Origin: Tianweitania aestuarii
GTDB taxonomy: Bacteria > Pseudomonadota > Alphaproteobacteria > Rhizobiales > Rhizobiaceae
NCBI RefSeq assembly: GCF_018457165.1
Contig: NZ_JAFMNX010000004.1
Location: 186,001 to 250,000 of the forward strand
Direction: 5' to 3'
Length of the DNA: 64,000 nucleotides
Of this stretch, positions 48,140-58,391 are shown in pieces. The stretch's first letter is position 1, and every line of letters begins with the position of its first letter. Both the position numbers and the translations under genes were made by a program. The notes beneath the pieces are model-generated. The model saw only the letters and a list, made by a program, of their open reading frames with translations, did not search any database and was not told where the DNA came from.

Positions 48140-49065
48140 CGTGCCTCCAGAAGTTGGTGCCGCGCTGCAACGAGGCCGGCAAGCGTACAAGCCTGCGCAT
48201 CCACCATGCGCGCCGTTCCGCCAAGCGCATGTAAAGCGCGCAAATAGCGTTCGGCAAGCTGATCGGCGCCGATCAGAACCACATCGCCACCCGACCATTC
48301 CTGCTGCATCGCTGCCAGTTCAGCACCGATCAGGAGGCCCGATAGCCGGGAGCGTGCATCTTCATTGTCGGCATCCGCAACAAGCCCGCTTGCGCGAATG
48401 CCAAACAGAAGCGCGGTCAAATCGGCAGGGGTCTCGGCCGCAACACGCACGGCATTATCGAAGACGGTGTCATGAAGCGTTCCATCCTCGCCCATCGAGT
48501 GCCTGAGCACCGACTGCTTCGCCAGCAAGGCGAACAGTTCGCCCGTCATGAAGGTGCGGAAGCTCTGGACCTCGCCCGCTTCGACCCGCGCCCACTTGGA
48601 ATGGGTGCCCGGCAAGCAGACCATGCCGGTAAAGCCTTGTTCCAGGCCAAGAAGGCCGGCGATTTGCGTTTCCTCGCCACGCATCACGTCGGCGGGATCC
48701 ATTTGGCTCAGTCCATGAACGATGCGGACGGTCAAACGCGGGTCGGATGTCGAAACCTGCTGCATCGCGGATGCAACCACGGGCTGGGTCGGCACGGCGA
48801 GATAAGGCACTTCCTGCCATCCCTGCCGCGCGCCAACCATGCCGCAGGCAACCACGTCGATCGGGCGCTCAGCGGAAAGCCATGGCTCTGTCGCCGCAAG
48901 CAAAGCGGGCTCGAACTGGTGCCGCTCGAGGCCACCCATTCCGGTCGGCGCAGAAACCGTTGCCACGGCGCGATCGTCCGCCATGGCCCAGGCGCGCAGA
49001 TTGCTCGTTCCCCAATCGACGGCAATCCAGTCGACGCGCTCAGCGCTGCTTGCAGTCTCCGGCAT
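48136..49065 (-). CDS. dgoK: 2-dehydro-3-deoxygalactonokinase
   Basis: A 309-residue kinase of the DgoK family. It has the ATP phosphate motif DWGTSNLRAWAM near residue 17, MVGARQGWQEVPYL near residue 76, and MVCLPGTHSKWARVE near residue 142. It phosphorylates KDGal to the 6-phosphate for DgoA. The ATG overlaps the dehydrogenase stop as TGATG. A GTG three bases earlier is possible. Confidence 0.93.
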   Translation of the reverse strand: MPETASSAERVDWIAVDWGTSNLRAWAMADDRAVATVSAPTGMGGLERHQFEPALLAATEPWLSAERPIDVVACGMVGARQGWQEVPYLAVPTQPVVASAMQQVSTSDPRLTVRIVHGLSQMDPADVMRGEETQIAGLLGLEQGFTGMVCLPGTHSKWARVEAGEVQSFRTFMTGELFALLAKQSVLRHSMGEDGTLHDTVFDNAVRVAAETPADLTALLFGIRASGLVADADNEDARSRLSGLLIGAELAAMQQEWSGGDVVLIGADQLAERYLRALHALGGTARMVDAQACTLAGLVAARHQLLEAR

Positions 49066-50582
49066 CACGCCAGATCTTGCGGCAAAAGGTCGGCTGGCAG
49101 GTTCTGATAGGCAACGGGACGCAGGAAGCGCCGGATCGCCAGCGTTCCGACCGACGTCGTCGAAACATTGGTGCTGGCAGGGTAGGGGCCGCCATGCATC
49201 ATCGCATCGGCCACTTCCACGCCGGTGGGATAACCGTTTGCCAGAATACGACCGGACTTGCGCTCCAGAACCGGCATCAGCTGCTTGGCGAAAGCGGTGT
49301 CACCGTCGTCCAGCTGAAGCGTTGTGGTGAGCTGACCGCGAAGGCCATGCGCGATGGCCAGCATCTGCTCAGGACCGGCAGCGCGCACCATGATACCGAG
49401 CGGCCCGAAAACCTCCTCGCCGAGTTCGGGATTGGCCAGGAACGTGTTTCCATCCGTCACGAAGAGGGCAGGGGCCCCTTCGCGGCCATTGCCTTCCGCG
49501 GCATGCGCCTGGCGCACCGCATTGCTGCCGGCGATCCGCGCCGAGCCACGACGAAACGCGTCGGCTATTCCGGTCGACAACATCGGCTGCGCTTGAACGG
49601 CACTCAGAGCCTGCGCGGCATTTGTTTCGAAGTTTTCGGCCACGGCGTCGGGCACGACGATGATGCCGGGGTTGGTGCAGAACTGGCCGACACCCATGGT
49701 GAGCGACGCGGCCCAGTCCCTGGCGATCGTTTCGCCGCGCGCCTTGGCCGCTTCGGGTAACACGAAGACCGGATTGACCGAGCCGAGTTCGCCGAAGAAC
49801 GGGATCGGCTCTTCGCGCGCATTGGCGATGTCGAACAAGGCGCGTCCGCCGCGCAGCGACCCGGTGAAGCCGATCGCCTTGATGAGCGGATGGCGCACCA
49901 GCGCTTCGCCCGCTTCGTTGGTGTTGGATTGCACGAGCGAAAACGTGCCGGGGTGCTGGCCGGTCTTCTCGATGGCTTCCAGAATGGCTTCGGCAACGAT
50001 TTCGGCCGTGCCGGGATGGCCGGGATGACCTTTCACCACAACCGGGCATCCGGCCGCCAATGCGGATGCCGTGTCGCCGCCGGCGGTCGAGAAGGCGAGG
50101 GGGAAGTTCGACGCGCCGAATACGCCCACAGGGCCGATCGGCCGCTGGATCAGCTTGATCTCAGGGCGCGCCGCAGGCTTGCGGTCGGGCATTGCCAGAT
50201 CATGACGCTTGTCGAGATAGCTTCCGTCGCGAATATGGCTGGCGAACAAGCGAAGCTGACCGGTCGTGCGACCGCGTTCACCTTCCAAACGTCCGGCAGG
50301 CAGACCGCTTTCGCGCGTACCGATCGCGGTGATCGCCGCACCGCGCGCTTCGATCGCGTCGGCAATGGCGTCGAGAAACGCTGCGCGGTTTTCACGACTG
50401 GACGATCCGAACACCCAGAACGCATCCTCGGCAGCCTGAGCGGCGCGGTCGATATCATCCGCCGTGCCCAGCGCGAAACGCTGCGGTTCGCCGGAAACGG
50501 GGTCGGACTGGAAGCTTTGCGATCCTTCCACCCATTTTCCGGCAATCAGATGAGCGCCGCGCGGCTTGAAGCTGTCAGACAT
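49065..50582 (-). CDS. NADP-dependent 2-oxoglutarate semialdehyde (2,5-dioxovalerate) dehydrogenase
   Basis: A 505-residue aldehyde dehydrogenase of the KGSADH type. The catalytic Cys is in MGVGQFCTNPGII near residue 300 and the Glu in FFGELGSVNPVFVLP near residue 265. It has the IGPVGVFGASNFPLAFS NAD(P) segment and the GHPGHPGT motif typical of this subfamily. It would oxidise 2-oxoglutarate semialdehyde to 2-oxoglutarate, ending the non-phosphorylated arabinose (Weimberg-type) branch. Confidence 0.9.
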   Translation of the reverse strand: MSDSFKPRGAHLIAGKWVEGSQSFQSDPVSGEPQRFALGTADDIDRAAQAAEDAFWVFGSSSRENRAAFLDAIADAIEARGAAITAIGTRESGLPAGRLEGERGRTTGQLRLFASHIRDGSYLDKRHDLAMPDRKPAARPEIKLIQRPIGPVGVFGASNFPLAFSTAGGDTASALAAGCPVVVKGHPGHPGTAEIVAEAILEAIEKTGQHPGTFSLVQSNTNEAGEALVRHPLIKAIGFTGSLRGGRALFDIANAREEPIPFFGELGSVNPVFVLPEAAKARGETIARDWAASLTMGVGQFCTNPGIIVVPDAVAENFETNAAQALSAVQAQPMLSTGIADAFRRGSARIAGSNAVRQAHAAEGNGREGAPALFVTDGNTFLANPELGEEVFGPLGIMVRAAGPEQMLAIAHGLRGQLTTTLQLDDGDTAFAKQLMPVLERKSGRILANGYPTGVEVADAMMHGGPYPASTNVSTTSVGTLAIRRFLRPVAYQNLPADLLPQDLA

Positions 50583-50617
50583 GGTCAGGTCCTTTTCGAC
50601 CTCAGAAGTTTGCTGGA

Positions 50618-51544
50618 TTACATCTCGAAAGCATCAACAACGATCCGGCGGCCCAGCATGAAGGCGTCGGCGACATGCACAAGAGGCGCGAGATCGACGT
50701 CGATCGACGTCTCAGCGACAAGCTGCGCGAAGCGGGCATAGATCCCGTCATATTCGCTGTCGGCTTCCTGCATCATCACCTTGCCGTCGATCGTCATCTC
50801 GGCACCGCCGGATGACAGCTTGAGCTGGCCGTCGTTCGTTTCGATTTCGATATTCCAGGTTTGCGGCCCGGTCTGGCGCCAGTCGAAATCGGCCGACACG
50901 GTTTCACCGCTCGCGCCTGCAAATTGCAGCTGCGCGGCGATCGGCGCATCGCGTCCGTCGGGGAACTGGAGCTCCGCCGCCGTCACGCGAACCGGCTGCG
51001 GCAGGATTTCGGTGAGGATCGACAAGGCGTTAATGCCGGGATCGAACACGCCGAGCCCACCCGGCTGCCAGATCCATTCCTGGCCGGGATGCCAGCGCCG
51101 CACATCTTCCTTCCAGGTGATCCGAGCCGATTGCACCTGCCGCTTAGCCAGCCAGGCCTTTGCCGCCGGAACGGACGCGGCATAGCGCGAGTGCCAGGTG
51201 GCAAACAGGGCAACGCCTTCGTCGCGCGCAGCAGCAATCAGCGCTTCGACTTCGGCCACCGTCGCACCCGGCGGCTTCTCTAGCAGCACATGGCGCCCGG
51301 CCTTGATCGCCGTCCACGCCGCATCGAAGCGGGCCTGCGGCGGCATGCACAGCGCAACCGCCCCCACGTCCGGCCGACCGGCAAGCAGCTCTTCGATCGT
51401 GGCAAAATTCTCGACCCCATCCACCCCGGAATGCCGGCTGACGGTTGCGCTCAGCTCAAAGGCGCCGTTGCGGGTGATCGACGGGATATGCTGGTCCCGC
51501 GCGATCTTGCCGACACCGACGATTGCAATCTTAGTGGCTGTCAC
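50618..51544 (-). CDS. D-galactose 1-dehydrogenase (Gfo/Idh/MocA family)
   Basis: A 308-residue NAD(P)-dependent sugar dehydrogenase. The Rossmann opening is IAIVGVGKIARDQHIPSI near residue 6, with VLLEKPPGAT near residue 89 and the substrate segment WIWQPGGLGVFDPGINALSIL near residue 159. This group oxidises D-galactose and L-arabinose to their lactones. The start is a GTG 14 bases inside the end of the dehydratase gene. GGAAGG lies about 11 bases upstream and the next ATG is too far in. The overlap suggests coupled translation. Confidence 0.88.
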   Translation of the reverse strand: MTATKIAIVGVGKIARDQHIPSITRNGAFELSATVSRHSGVDGVENFATIEELLAGRPDVGAVALCMPPQARFDAAWTAIKAGRHVLLEKPPGATVAEVEALIAAARDEGVALFATWHSRYAASVPAAKAWLAKRQVQSARITWKEDVRRWHPGQEWIWQPGGLGVFDPGINALSILTEILPQPVRVTAAELQFPDGRDAPIAAQLQFAGASGETVSADFDWRQTGPQTWNIEIETNDGQLKLSSGGAEMTIDGKVMMQEADSEYDGIYARFAQLVAETSIDVDLAPLVHVADAFMLGRRIVVDAFEM

Positions 51545-53273
51545 GACCAACGGCCCTTCCGCGATTGCCCTTGAGGAAGTCGAGATCGGCCCCGGTATCG
51601 GCTCCCTGCACATGCTGCTGGTGCAGCCAGGCATAGCCGGATTGATATTGCTCGTGCTTGGGCTGCCAGGCAGCCAGACGGCTTGCAAGCTCCTCCGCGG
51701 AAATGTCGAGATGCAAACGGCGGTTCGGCACGTCGAGCTCGATGAAGTCGCCGTTCTGCACCACGGCCAGCGGTCCACCCGCAGCGGCCTCCGGCGAGGT
51801 GTGGAGCACAACGGTGCCGTAAGCGGTGCCCGACATGCGCGCATCCGAAATGCGCACCATGTCGGTGATGCCCTTGCGCAGCACCTTGGGCGGCAGACCC
51901 ATATTGCCGACCTCGGCCATGCCCGGATAACCCTTCGGGCCGCAATTCTTCATCACCATGACGCAGGTCTCGTCGATGTCGAGCGCCTCGTCGTTGATCT
52001 TGGCCTTGTAGTCGTCGATGTCCTCGAACACCACGGCGCGGCCGCGATGGGTCAAGAGATGCGCCGACGACGCCGACGGCTTCAAAACGGCACCCTTGGG
52101 CGCCAGATTGCCCGTGAGCACGACGATGCCGCCGGACTGCGTCAGCGCCTTTTCGGCCGGGCGGATGACGTCCTCGTCGTGATTGGTGACGTCCTTGACC
52201 TGGTCCCACATCGTTTCGCCCGAAACTGTGAGCGCGTCTTTGTGGAGCAGACCTGCTTCGCCGAGCCGCTTGATGACGACGGGCAGACCGCCGGCATAGA
52301 AGAACTCTTCCATCAGATATTTGCCCGATGGCATCAGGTTGACGATCGTCGGCACGTCGCGGCCGCAACGATCCCAGTCTTCCAGCGTCAGGTCGATACC
52401 GACGCGGCCGGCAATCGCCAGAAGGTGGATCACCGCATTGGTGGAGCCGCCGATCGCCGCATTGGTGCGGATGGCGTTCTCGAAGGCTTCCTTGGTGAGA
52501 ACGTCGGACGGCTTGAGATCGTCTTTCACCATGTCGACGATGCGCCGGCCAGACATCTGCGCCATCACGCGGCGGCGGCTGTCGACGGCGGGAATGGCGG
52601 CATTGCCGGACAGCGCCATGCCCAGCGCTTCGGCCATCGACGCCATAGTCGAAGCGGTGCCCATCGTGTTGCAGGATCCGGCCGAACGCGACATCGAGGC
52701 TTCGGCTTCGGCGAATTCTTCCTGCGTCATCTCGCCCGCCTTCACCGCTTCGGAGAAGCGCCAGAGATGCGTGCCTGAGCCGACGCGCTCGCCCTTGTAA
52801 TAGCCGTTGAGCATCGGCCCGCCGGTCACCACGATCGAGGGCATGTCGGTGGACGCCGCTGCCATCAGCAAGCTCGGCGTGGTCTTGTCGCAACCCACCA
52901 GAAGCACGCAGCCATCCATCGGCTGGCCACGGATCTGTTCTTCCACCGACATCGCCGCCAGATTGCGGAACATCATGGCCGTGGGGCGGAAACCGGATTC
53001 GCTGGCCGAAAAGGCCGGCACTTCAACGGGGAAGCCGCCGGCTTCAAACACGCCGCGCTTCACCGATTCCGCGAGCACATTGAGATGTGCGTTGCAGGGC
53101 GTCAGCTCGGACCATGTGTTCATGATGCCGATCACGGGGCGGCCATCGAACAGGTCGTGCGGGAAACCCTGGTTCTTCATCCAGCCGCGATGATAGATCT
53201 GGTCGCGGCCGGTGCCGCCGAACCATTCCTGCGAGCGAAGCTTACGCGGCCATTCGGCCTTGGTGAACGCCAT
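51531..53273 (-). CDS. IlvD/Edd-family sugar-acid dehydratase (L-arabinonate/D-galactonate)
   Basis: A 580-residue [2Fe-2S] dehydratase. The cluster cysteines are Cys60 (LTPCNAH), Cys128 (VGCDKTTPS) and Cys201 (AGSCNTMGTA), offset by one from the reported ligands of the Rhizobium L-arabinonate dehydratase (59, 127, 200). The catalytic serine is in DARMSGTAYG. That enzyme also accepts D-galactonate and D-fuconate, so one protein could serve both branches of this operon. The start is MAFTKAEW with GGAG upstream. No separate galactonate dehydratase is seen. Confidence 0.92.
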   Translation of the reverse strand: MAFTKAEWPRKLRSQEWFGGTGRDQIYHRGWMKNQGFPHDLFDGRPVIGIMNTWSELTPCNAHLNVLAESVKRGVFEAGGFPVEVPAFSASESGFRPTAMMFRNLAAMSVEEQIRGQPMDGCVLLVGCDKTTPSLLMAAASTDMPSIVVTGGPMLNGYYKGERVGSGTHLWRFSEAVKAGEMTQEEFAEAEASMSRSAGSCNTMGTASTMASMAEALGMALSGNAAIPAVDSRRRVMAQMSGRRIVDMVKDDLKPSDVLTKEAFENAIRTNAAIGGSTNAVIHLLAIAGRVGIDLTLEDWDRCGRDVPTIVNLMPSGKYLMEEFFYAGGLPVVIKRLGEAGLLHKDALTVSGETMWDQVKDVTNHDEDVIRPAEKALTQSGGIVVLTGNLAPKGAVLKPSASSAHLLTHRGRAVVFEDIDDYKAKINDEALDIDETCVMVMKNCGPKGYPGMAEVGNMGLPPKVLRKGITDMVRISDARMSGTAYGTVVLHTSPEAAAGGPLAVVQNGDFIELDVPNRRLHLDISAEELASRLAAWQPKHEQYQSGYAWLHQQHVQGADTGADLDFLKGNRGRAVGRDSH

Positions 53274-53296
53274 GGGAGACGCTCCTTTCCCTGCAA

Positions 53297-54298
53297 TCAA
53301 AGTGTCTGGACGGCAACGCGCGTGGCGGCCGGCGTTGAGCCGTCGATCGCCAAACCGTTGCGCAATGGCAGGCCGAACGCGGCCGCCTCGATTTCGAACT
53401 GGTCGCCGGCTTCTGTGCGGATGCCGTCGGCGAACGACAAAGTCGCCGTGCCGAACATATGCACATGCACGTCGCCCGGCTGGCGGAACACGCGATACTT
53501 GAAGTGGTGATGTTCCAGATTGGCGATGGAATGCGACATGTTCGCTTCGCCCGACAGGAACGGCTTTTCGAAGATCACCTCGCCGCCCCGGCGAATGCGC
53601 GAAACGCCACGCACGTCTTCCGGCAGGGCGCCGATGCGGATTTCCGGCCCGAACGATGCGGGACGCAGCTTGGAATGCGCGAGATAGAGATAGTTCACCC
53701 GCTCCATCACATGATCGGAGAACTCGTTCGACAAGGCAAAGCCCAGCCGGAACGGCGTGCCGTCATCGCCGATCACATAGATGCCCGCCAGTTCCGGTTC
53801 TTCGCCGGCATCATCGGCAAAAACAGGGGAGGGAAGGTCGGCACCCGGTGCAACGAGGCTGGCGCCATTGCCCTTGTAGAACCATTCCGGCTGCACGCCG
53901 ACGCCATCGCCCGCCGGCTTGCCGTTCTCGATCCCCATGCGGAACATCTTCATGGAATCGGTCAGCACCTCTTCCGCACCGGCCGCCTTCGCATGCATGG
54001 CGTTGCGGGTGGACGCCGAACCGAGATGCGTCAAGCCGGTGCCGGTCAGATGCAGATGCGCCGGGTCCGGATGATGGATCGGCGACAGGAGCCGGTTTTC
54101 CTCATAGGCCTGCTGCAGGTCGACAGCTGCACCGAAGCCCAGGCTGCCGATCGTGGCGGCGAGGCTCTTGCCATTGCGGGCGCAGTCGAGGGCCAGCGCA
54201 TAAACGCTCTGCGCGCCCCTGACTTCATAGGCTTCCTTGCCTTCACGCGCGACCACTGCGAGCGCGCCATCCGGTTTTTTGATCTGCGACAGCAGCAT
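53297..54298 (-). CDS. gguC: GguC / AraD1 family (FAH-fold) protein, likely 2-keto-3-deoxy-arabinonate dehydratase
   Basis: A 333-residue fumarylacetoacetate-hydrolase-fold protein with the GguC/AraD1 hallmarks: HHPDPAHLHLTGTGLTHLGSA near residue 75, GVQPEWFYKGNG near residue 133, ELAGIYVIGDDG near residue 163, and HHHFKYRVFRQPGDVHVHMFGT near residue 269. It follows gguAB, as in Agrobacterium, where its function was long unknown. AraD1-type proteins have been proposed to dehydrate L-2-keto-3-deoxyarabinonate to 2-oxoglutarate semialdehyde. The operon, which supplies the enzymes before and after that step, supports this. Confidence 0.88.
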   Translation of the reverse strand: MLLSQIKKPDGALAVVAREGKEAYEVRGAQSVYALALDCARNGKSLAATIGSLGFGAAVDLQQAYEENRLLSPIHHPDPAHLHLTGTGLTHLGSASTRNAMHAKAAGAEEVLTDSMKMFRMGIENGKPAGDGVGVQPEWFYKGNGASLVAPGADLPSPVFADDAGEEPELAGIYVIGDDGTPFRLGFALSNEFSDHVMERVNYLYLAHSKLRPASFGPEIRIGALPEDVRGVSRIRRGGEVIFEKPFLSGEANMSHSIANLEHHHFKYRVFRQPGDVHVHMFGTATLSFADGIRTEAGDQFEIEAAAFGLPLRNGLAIDGSTPAATRVAVQTL

Positions 54299-54309
54299 CG
54301 GCGCGCTCC

Positions 54310-55542
54310 TCAAGCCTTGTTGCGGTTGTAAACGTCGAAGGAAACGGCAGCGAGCAGAACGAGACCCTTCACCAGCTGCTGGTAGTCGATGCTGAGCTGC
54401 ATGGCGCTTTGCATGCCCATGTTCAGCGCACCCATGATGAAGGCGCCGATCACCGCGCCCGTCACCTTGCCGACACCGCCATAAGCGGAAGCGCCGCCGA
54501 TAAAGCAGGCTGCGATCACGTCGAGTTCGAGGCCGGTGCCGTTCTTGGCGGTAGCACTGCCGACACGGGCAAAGAACACGAGACCGGCAACGGCTGCCAA
54601 CACGCCCATGTTGACGAACGCCAGGAACACGATGCGCTCGGTCTTCACGCCCGAAAGCTTGGCCGCCTTTTCATTGCCGCCCACGGCATAAACGCGGCGG
54701 CCGATTGTGGTGCGGGTCGTCACGAAGGCATAGATCGCGATCAACAGCGCCATCAGGATCAGGACGTTCGGCAAACCGCGATTGGTCGACATGAGGTAAC
54801 CCATGTAGAGGATCGCGAGCGCAACGATGGCCATGCGGCCGAAGAAGAAGGCGGAAGGCTCATGCACGTTGCCGAGCCCGGCCTTGCGGCCGCGCTTGCC
54901 GATCCCGAACACGAGAAAGGCGAGAGCAACAACGGCCGCCAGGATCAGCGTCGTGGAATTCGCCAGATCGAAGGCGGGAAGGAAATCCGGGATCGTACCG
55001 GTGGACAGTGCCCGCAACGATGGTGGGATCGGCGAGATCGAGGATGATGAGCCGAGCGCCATGAAGGTGAGGCCGCGAAACACCAGCATTCCCGCTAGCG
55101 TCACGATAAAGGAGGGGATGCGCAGATAAGCCACGAAATAGCCCTGCACCGCCCCGATCGCTGCACCCACGCAAAGGCAGATCAGCACCGCCAGCGGAAC
55201 CGGCAGATCATAGAGCACCATCAAAACAGCGCCGAACGCCCCGACGAAGCCCACCACCGAGCCGACCGACAGATCGATGTTGCCGGTGATGATGATCATC
55301 AGCATGCCGATGGCCATGATGATCACATAGCTGTTCTGCAGGAACAGGTTGGTCAGGTTGGAGGCCGACACGAAGGTCGGGCGTCCGGTCAAAGCGGAAT
55401 AGATCGCGAAGAACAGGACGATGGCGACCAGCGCCACCAGCATGCCGTATTCGCGCAGATGGTTCTTGAAGTAACCGAGGCTCGAGCCGCTGTCTTCCTC
55501 GCGCGAAGCATCGCTCTTCGCGTCAAACGTCTTGATGCTCAT
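54310..55542 (-). CDS. gguB: Multiple-sugar ABC transporter permease GguB
   Basis: A 410-residue permease of the XylH/MmsB type. A hydrophilic N-terminus (about 25 residues) precedes eight or more helices. The sugar-permease signature [20 protein letters not shown] is near residue 78, and [23 protein letters not shown] with [19 protein letters not shown] is near the end. It works with ChvE and GguA in high-affinity uptake of galactose, arabinose and related sugars. The start overlaps the gguA stop by ATGA. Confidence 0.93.
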   Translation of the reverse strand: MSIKTFDAKSDASREEDSGSSLGYFKNHLREYGMLVALVAIVLFFAIYSALTGRPTFVSASNLTNLFLQNSYVIIMAIGMLMIIITGNIDLSVGSVVGFVGAFGAVLMVLYDLPVPLAVLICLCVGAAIGAVQGYFVAYLRIPSFIVTLAGMLVFRGLTFMALGSSSSISPIPPSLRALSTGTIPDFLPAFDLANSTTLILAAVVALAFLVFGIGKRGRKAGLGNVHEPSAFFFGRMAIVALAILYMGYLMSTNRGLPNVLILMALLIAIYAFVTTRTTIGRRVYAVGGNEKAAKLSGVKTERIVFLAFVNMGVLAAVAGLVFFARVGSATAKNGTGLELDVIAACFIGGASAYGGVGKVTGAVIGAFIMGALNMGMQSAMQLSIDYQQLVKGLVLLAAVSFDVYNRNKA

Positions 55543-57074
55543 GCAGCGTCTCTCCCTGCGGTGCGGATGATGGCGCGCATGATGCTTTCCTGCGTTGCCT
55601 CTCCCCGCGCCAGTTCGGCCACGAAGCGGCCTTCGTTCATGACGTAGATACGGTCGCACATCCCCAGCAATTCCGGCATTTCCGATGAGATCATCAGGAT
55701 GCCTTTGCCTTCGGATGCGAGCCGCTCGATGATGGAATAGATCTCGAACTTGGCGCCCACGTCGATGCCGCGCGTCGGCTCGTCGAGGATCAGCAGTTCG
55801 GGATCCGAAAACAGCCACTTCGACAGCACGACCTTCTGCTGGTTGCCGCCAGACAGGTTGAGTGTCTTGTGGAAGATGTCGGACGAACGGATGCGCAGGC
55901 TGGTGCGGTAATCCTCCGCCACCGTGCGCTCGCGTTCGGTATCGATCACGCCATTCTTGGCGATCTCGGGCAGATTGGCGAGCGACACGTTCTGGCGAAT
56001 GTCGTCTTCAAGCAGCAGGCCATATTGCTTGCGGTCTTCGGTCACGTAAGCCAGCCCGGCATCGATCGCCCGCGTAATGGTCGAAACATCCACCGGCTTG
56101 CCATGGATGAACGCTTCGCCGGACACGTTGCGCCCATAGGACCGGCCGAAGATGCTCATCGCAAGCTCGGTGCGGCCAGCGCCCATCAGACCGGCAATGC
56201 CGACGATTTCGCCCTTTCGGACGTTGAAGGACACGTCTTTGACGATGCGGCGCTGCGTGTTGAGGTGATGATAGGCGTTCCAGTCCTTCACCTCAAACAG
56301 CGTCTCGCCGATATTGGGGTGGCGCGGCGGATAGCGGTCGTCGAGCTGGCGACCGACCATGTCGCTGATGATGCGATCTTCGCTGACGCCGTTGGTGGCA
56401 TCGAGGGTGGACACGGTGGAGCCGTCGCGCAGAACGGTGATGCTGTCGGCCACGCGCGAAATCTCGTTCAGCTTGTGGCTGATCATGATCGAGGTCATGC
56501 CCTCGGCCTTGAAGGCCAGCAGAAGATCGAGCAGCGCCTGGCTGTCGCGCTCGTTCAAACTGGCGGTCGGCTCGTCGAGGATGAGCAGCCGGACCTTTTT
56601 CGAAAGCGCCTTGGCGATTTCCACCAGCTGCTGCTTGCCGACGCCAAGATCCTTGATCAGCGTTGCCGGGCTTTCCGAAAGGCCGACCTGCGCGAGCAGC
56701 TTTTCGGTGCGCGCAAAGACCTGATCCCAGTCGATCACGCCGAAGCGCGAGATTTCGTTGCCGAGAAAGATGTTCTCGGCAATCGACAGAAGTGGCACGA
56801 GCGCCAGTTCCTGATGGATGATGATGATGCCGGCATGTTCGCTGTCGCGAATGCCGCGAAAGGCTTTCACCTTTCCGTCGAAGATGATGTCGCCCTGGTA
56901 GGAGCCATGCGGGTAAACGCCCGACAGGACCTTCATCAGCGTCGATTTGCCGGCGCCGTTTTCGCCGCAGATGGCGTGAATTTCGCCGTGTTGAACCGTG
57001 AGGTTGACGTCGTCCAAGGCTTTAACGCCGGGAAACGTCTTGGTGATGCCGCGCATCTCGAGGATCGGTGCCAA
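55539..57074 (-). CDS. gguA: Multiple-sugar ABC transporter ATP-binding protein GguA
   Basis: A 511-residue protein with two ABC cassettes. The first has Walker [17 protein letters not shown] near residue 37, signature [15 protein letters not shown] and Walker [13 protein letters not shown]. The second half has a degenerate Walker A ([16 protein letters not shown]), signature [15 protein letters not shown] and Walker [15 protein letters not shown]. This asymmetry is normal for the sugar (XylG/MglA-like) class. It is the second gene of the chvE operon. Confidence 0.94.
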   Translation of the reverse strand: MAPILEMRGITKTFPGVKALDDVNLTVQHGEIHAICGENGAGKSTLMKVLSGVYPHGSYQGDIIFDGKVKAFRGIRDSEHAGIIIIHQELALVPLLSIAENIFLGNEISRFGVIDWDQVFARTEKLLAQVGLSESPATLIKDLGVGKQQLVEIAKALSKKVRLLILDEPTASLNERDSQALLDLLLAFKAEGMTSIMISHKLNEISRVADSITVLRDGSTVSTLDATNGVSEDRIISDMVGRQLDDRYPPRHPNIGETLFEVKDWNAYHHLNTQRRIVKDVSFNVRKGEIVGIAGLMGAGRTELAMSIFGRSYGRNVSGEAFIHGKPVDVSTITRAIDAGLAYVTEDRKQYGLLLEDDIRQNVSLANLPEIAKNGVIDTERERTVAEDYRTSLRIRSSDIFHKTLNLSGGNQQKVVLSKWLFSDPELLILDEPTRGIDVGAKFEIYSIIERLASEGKGILMISSEMPELLGMCDRIYVMNEGRFVAELARGEATQESIMRAIIRTAGRDAA

Positions 57075-57144
57075 AAAACGCGCTCCCGCAGGCGTGAGGG
57101 ATCGTGGACGGCCGCAAGCGACCGTCCGGCAAGAAGAGGAATGG

Positions 57145-57166
57145 GCGGAACGGCGAGCCGTCCCGC
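57145..57166 (-). promoter_or_regulatory. Intercistronic hairpin between chvE and gguA
   Basis: GCGGGACGGC-TC-GCCGTTCCGC on the minus strand forms a 10-bp stem with one G-T pair, starting 13 nt after the chvE stop. No T-run follows in the transcript direction. Such hairpins often protect the upstream mRNA and give more binding protein than ATPase. Confidence 0.6.
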
Positions 57167-57178
57167 TTTTTAGAAGGA

Positions 57179-58246
57179 TCAGGGCTTGATCTGGTCGGCC
57201 GTGTAATAGCCGCTATCAACCAGAACCGGCGTGATGTTTTCCTTCGTCACCAGAACTGGCTTCAGAAGATAAGCCGGCACGACCTTTTCACCGTTGTCAT
57301 AGGTCTTGGTGTCGTTGACCTCGGGCTCCTTGCCCTGTCCAACGGCGTCGATCATGTTGACCGTGACCTTGGCGAGTTCGCGCGTGTCCTTGAAGATCGT
57401 GGAATACTGCATGTCGTTCTGGATCGACTTCACCGAAGGCACTTCGGCGTCCTGACCGGACACGATCGGCATTTTCATGTCGCCCTGGCCATAGCCGACG
57501 GCGGTCAAAGCCGAGATGATGCCGATCGACAGACCGTCATACGGCGACAGCACGGCATCGACCTTCTTGTCGCCGTAGTAGGACGACAGGAGGTTGTCCA
57601 TGCGGGCCTGCGCAACGGCTGGATCCCAGCGCAGCGTGCCGACCTTTTCCATGCCCGTTTCGCCCGAAACCACCACCAGCTTGCCGCTGTCGATGTAAGG
57701 CTGCAGCACGCTCATGGCGCCGTTGTAGAAGAAGAAGGCGTTGTTGTCGTCCGGCGAGCCGCCGAACAGTTCGATGTTGAACGGGCCTTCTTCCGTTTCG
57801 AGCTTCAAACCGTCGACGATCGACTGCGCCTGCAGCACGCCGACCTGTTCGTTGTCGAACGTGGTGTAGTAGTCGACATTCGGCGAATTGCGGATCAGGC
57901 GGTCATAGGCGATGACCTTGATGCCCTTGTTATGCGCCTGTTCCAGAACGTCCGTCAGCGTGGTGCCGTCGATGGAGGCGATCACCAGCGTCTGAACGCC
58001 GGCTGCCACCATGTTTTCCAGCTGGCTGATCTGCGTCGGGATATCGTCCTCGGCATATTGCAGATCGGTCTTGTAGCCGCGGTCCTGCAGCTGCTTGACC
58101 ATGTTGTCGCCATCGGCGATCCAGCGGGCCGAAGCCTTGGTCGGCATCAAAACGCCGACGGTGCCCTTTTCCTGCGCAAAAGCAGGCGCGCCCAGAATGG
58201 TGGCGGTGAAAAGGGTTGCCGCGAGCGCGGTCTTCAAAAATCGCAT
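57179..58246 (-). CDS. chvE: Multiple sugar-binding periplasmic protein ChvE
   Basis: A 355-residue periplasmic binding protein for galactose, arabinose, glucose and other monosaccharides. In Agrobacterium it also signals to VirA, but no vir genes are in this window. The signal peptide is [20 protein letters not shown], with cleavage after AFA near residue 25. The body shows [59 protein letters not shown] and [21 protein letters not shown] precedes the ATG. It heads the leftward ten-gene operon and is divergent from gbpR. Confidence 0.94.
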   Translation of the reverse strand: MRFLKTALAATLFTATILGAPAFAQEKGTVGVLMPTKASARWIADGDNMVKQLQDRGYKTDLQYAEDDIPTQISQLENMVAAGVQTLVIASIDGTTLTDVLEQAHNKGIKVIAYDRLIRNSPNVDYYTTFDNEQVGVLQAQSIVDGLKLETEEGPFNIELFGGSPDDNNAFFFYNGAMSVLQPYIDSGKLVVVSGETGMEKVGTLRWDPAVAQARMDNLLSSYYGDKKVDAVLSPYDGLSIGIISALTAVGYGQGDMKMPIVSGQDAEVPSVKSIQNDMQYSTIFKDTRELAKVTVNMIDAVGQGKEPEVNDTKTYDNGEKVVPAYLLKPVLVTKENITPVLVDSGYYTADQIKP

Positions 58247-58391
58247 GTGGTCCTCCCAGGGATCCGTTTGACGCAGACCAGACGATGCCGCCGAAACAAG
58301 CGCGCGAACGTCTCCATCCGATCTCCCAATCGGGTGTGGCCTCATCGGTATTCTCCTGCCGGTATGTCGGTCAAATCAGAATGATGCTGTG

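Noticed and set aside
57179-58246. chvE as a sign of a tumour-inducing plasmid
   Set aside because: chvE-ggu-gbpR is chromosomal in many Rhizobiales, and no vir, T-DNA or conjugation genes are present in the window.
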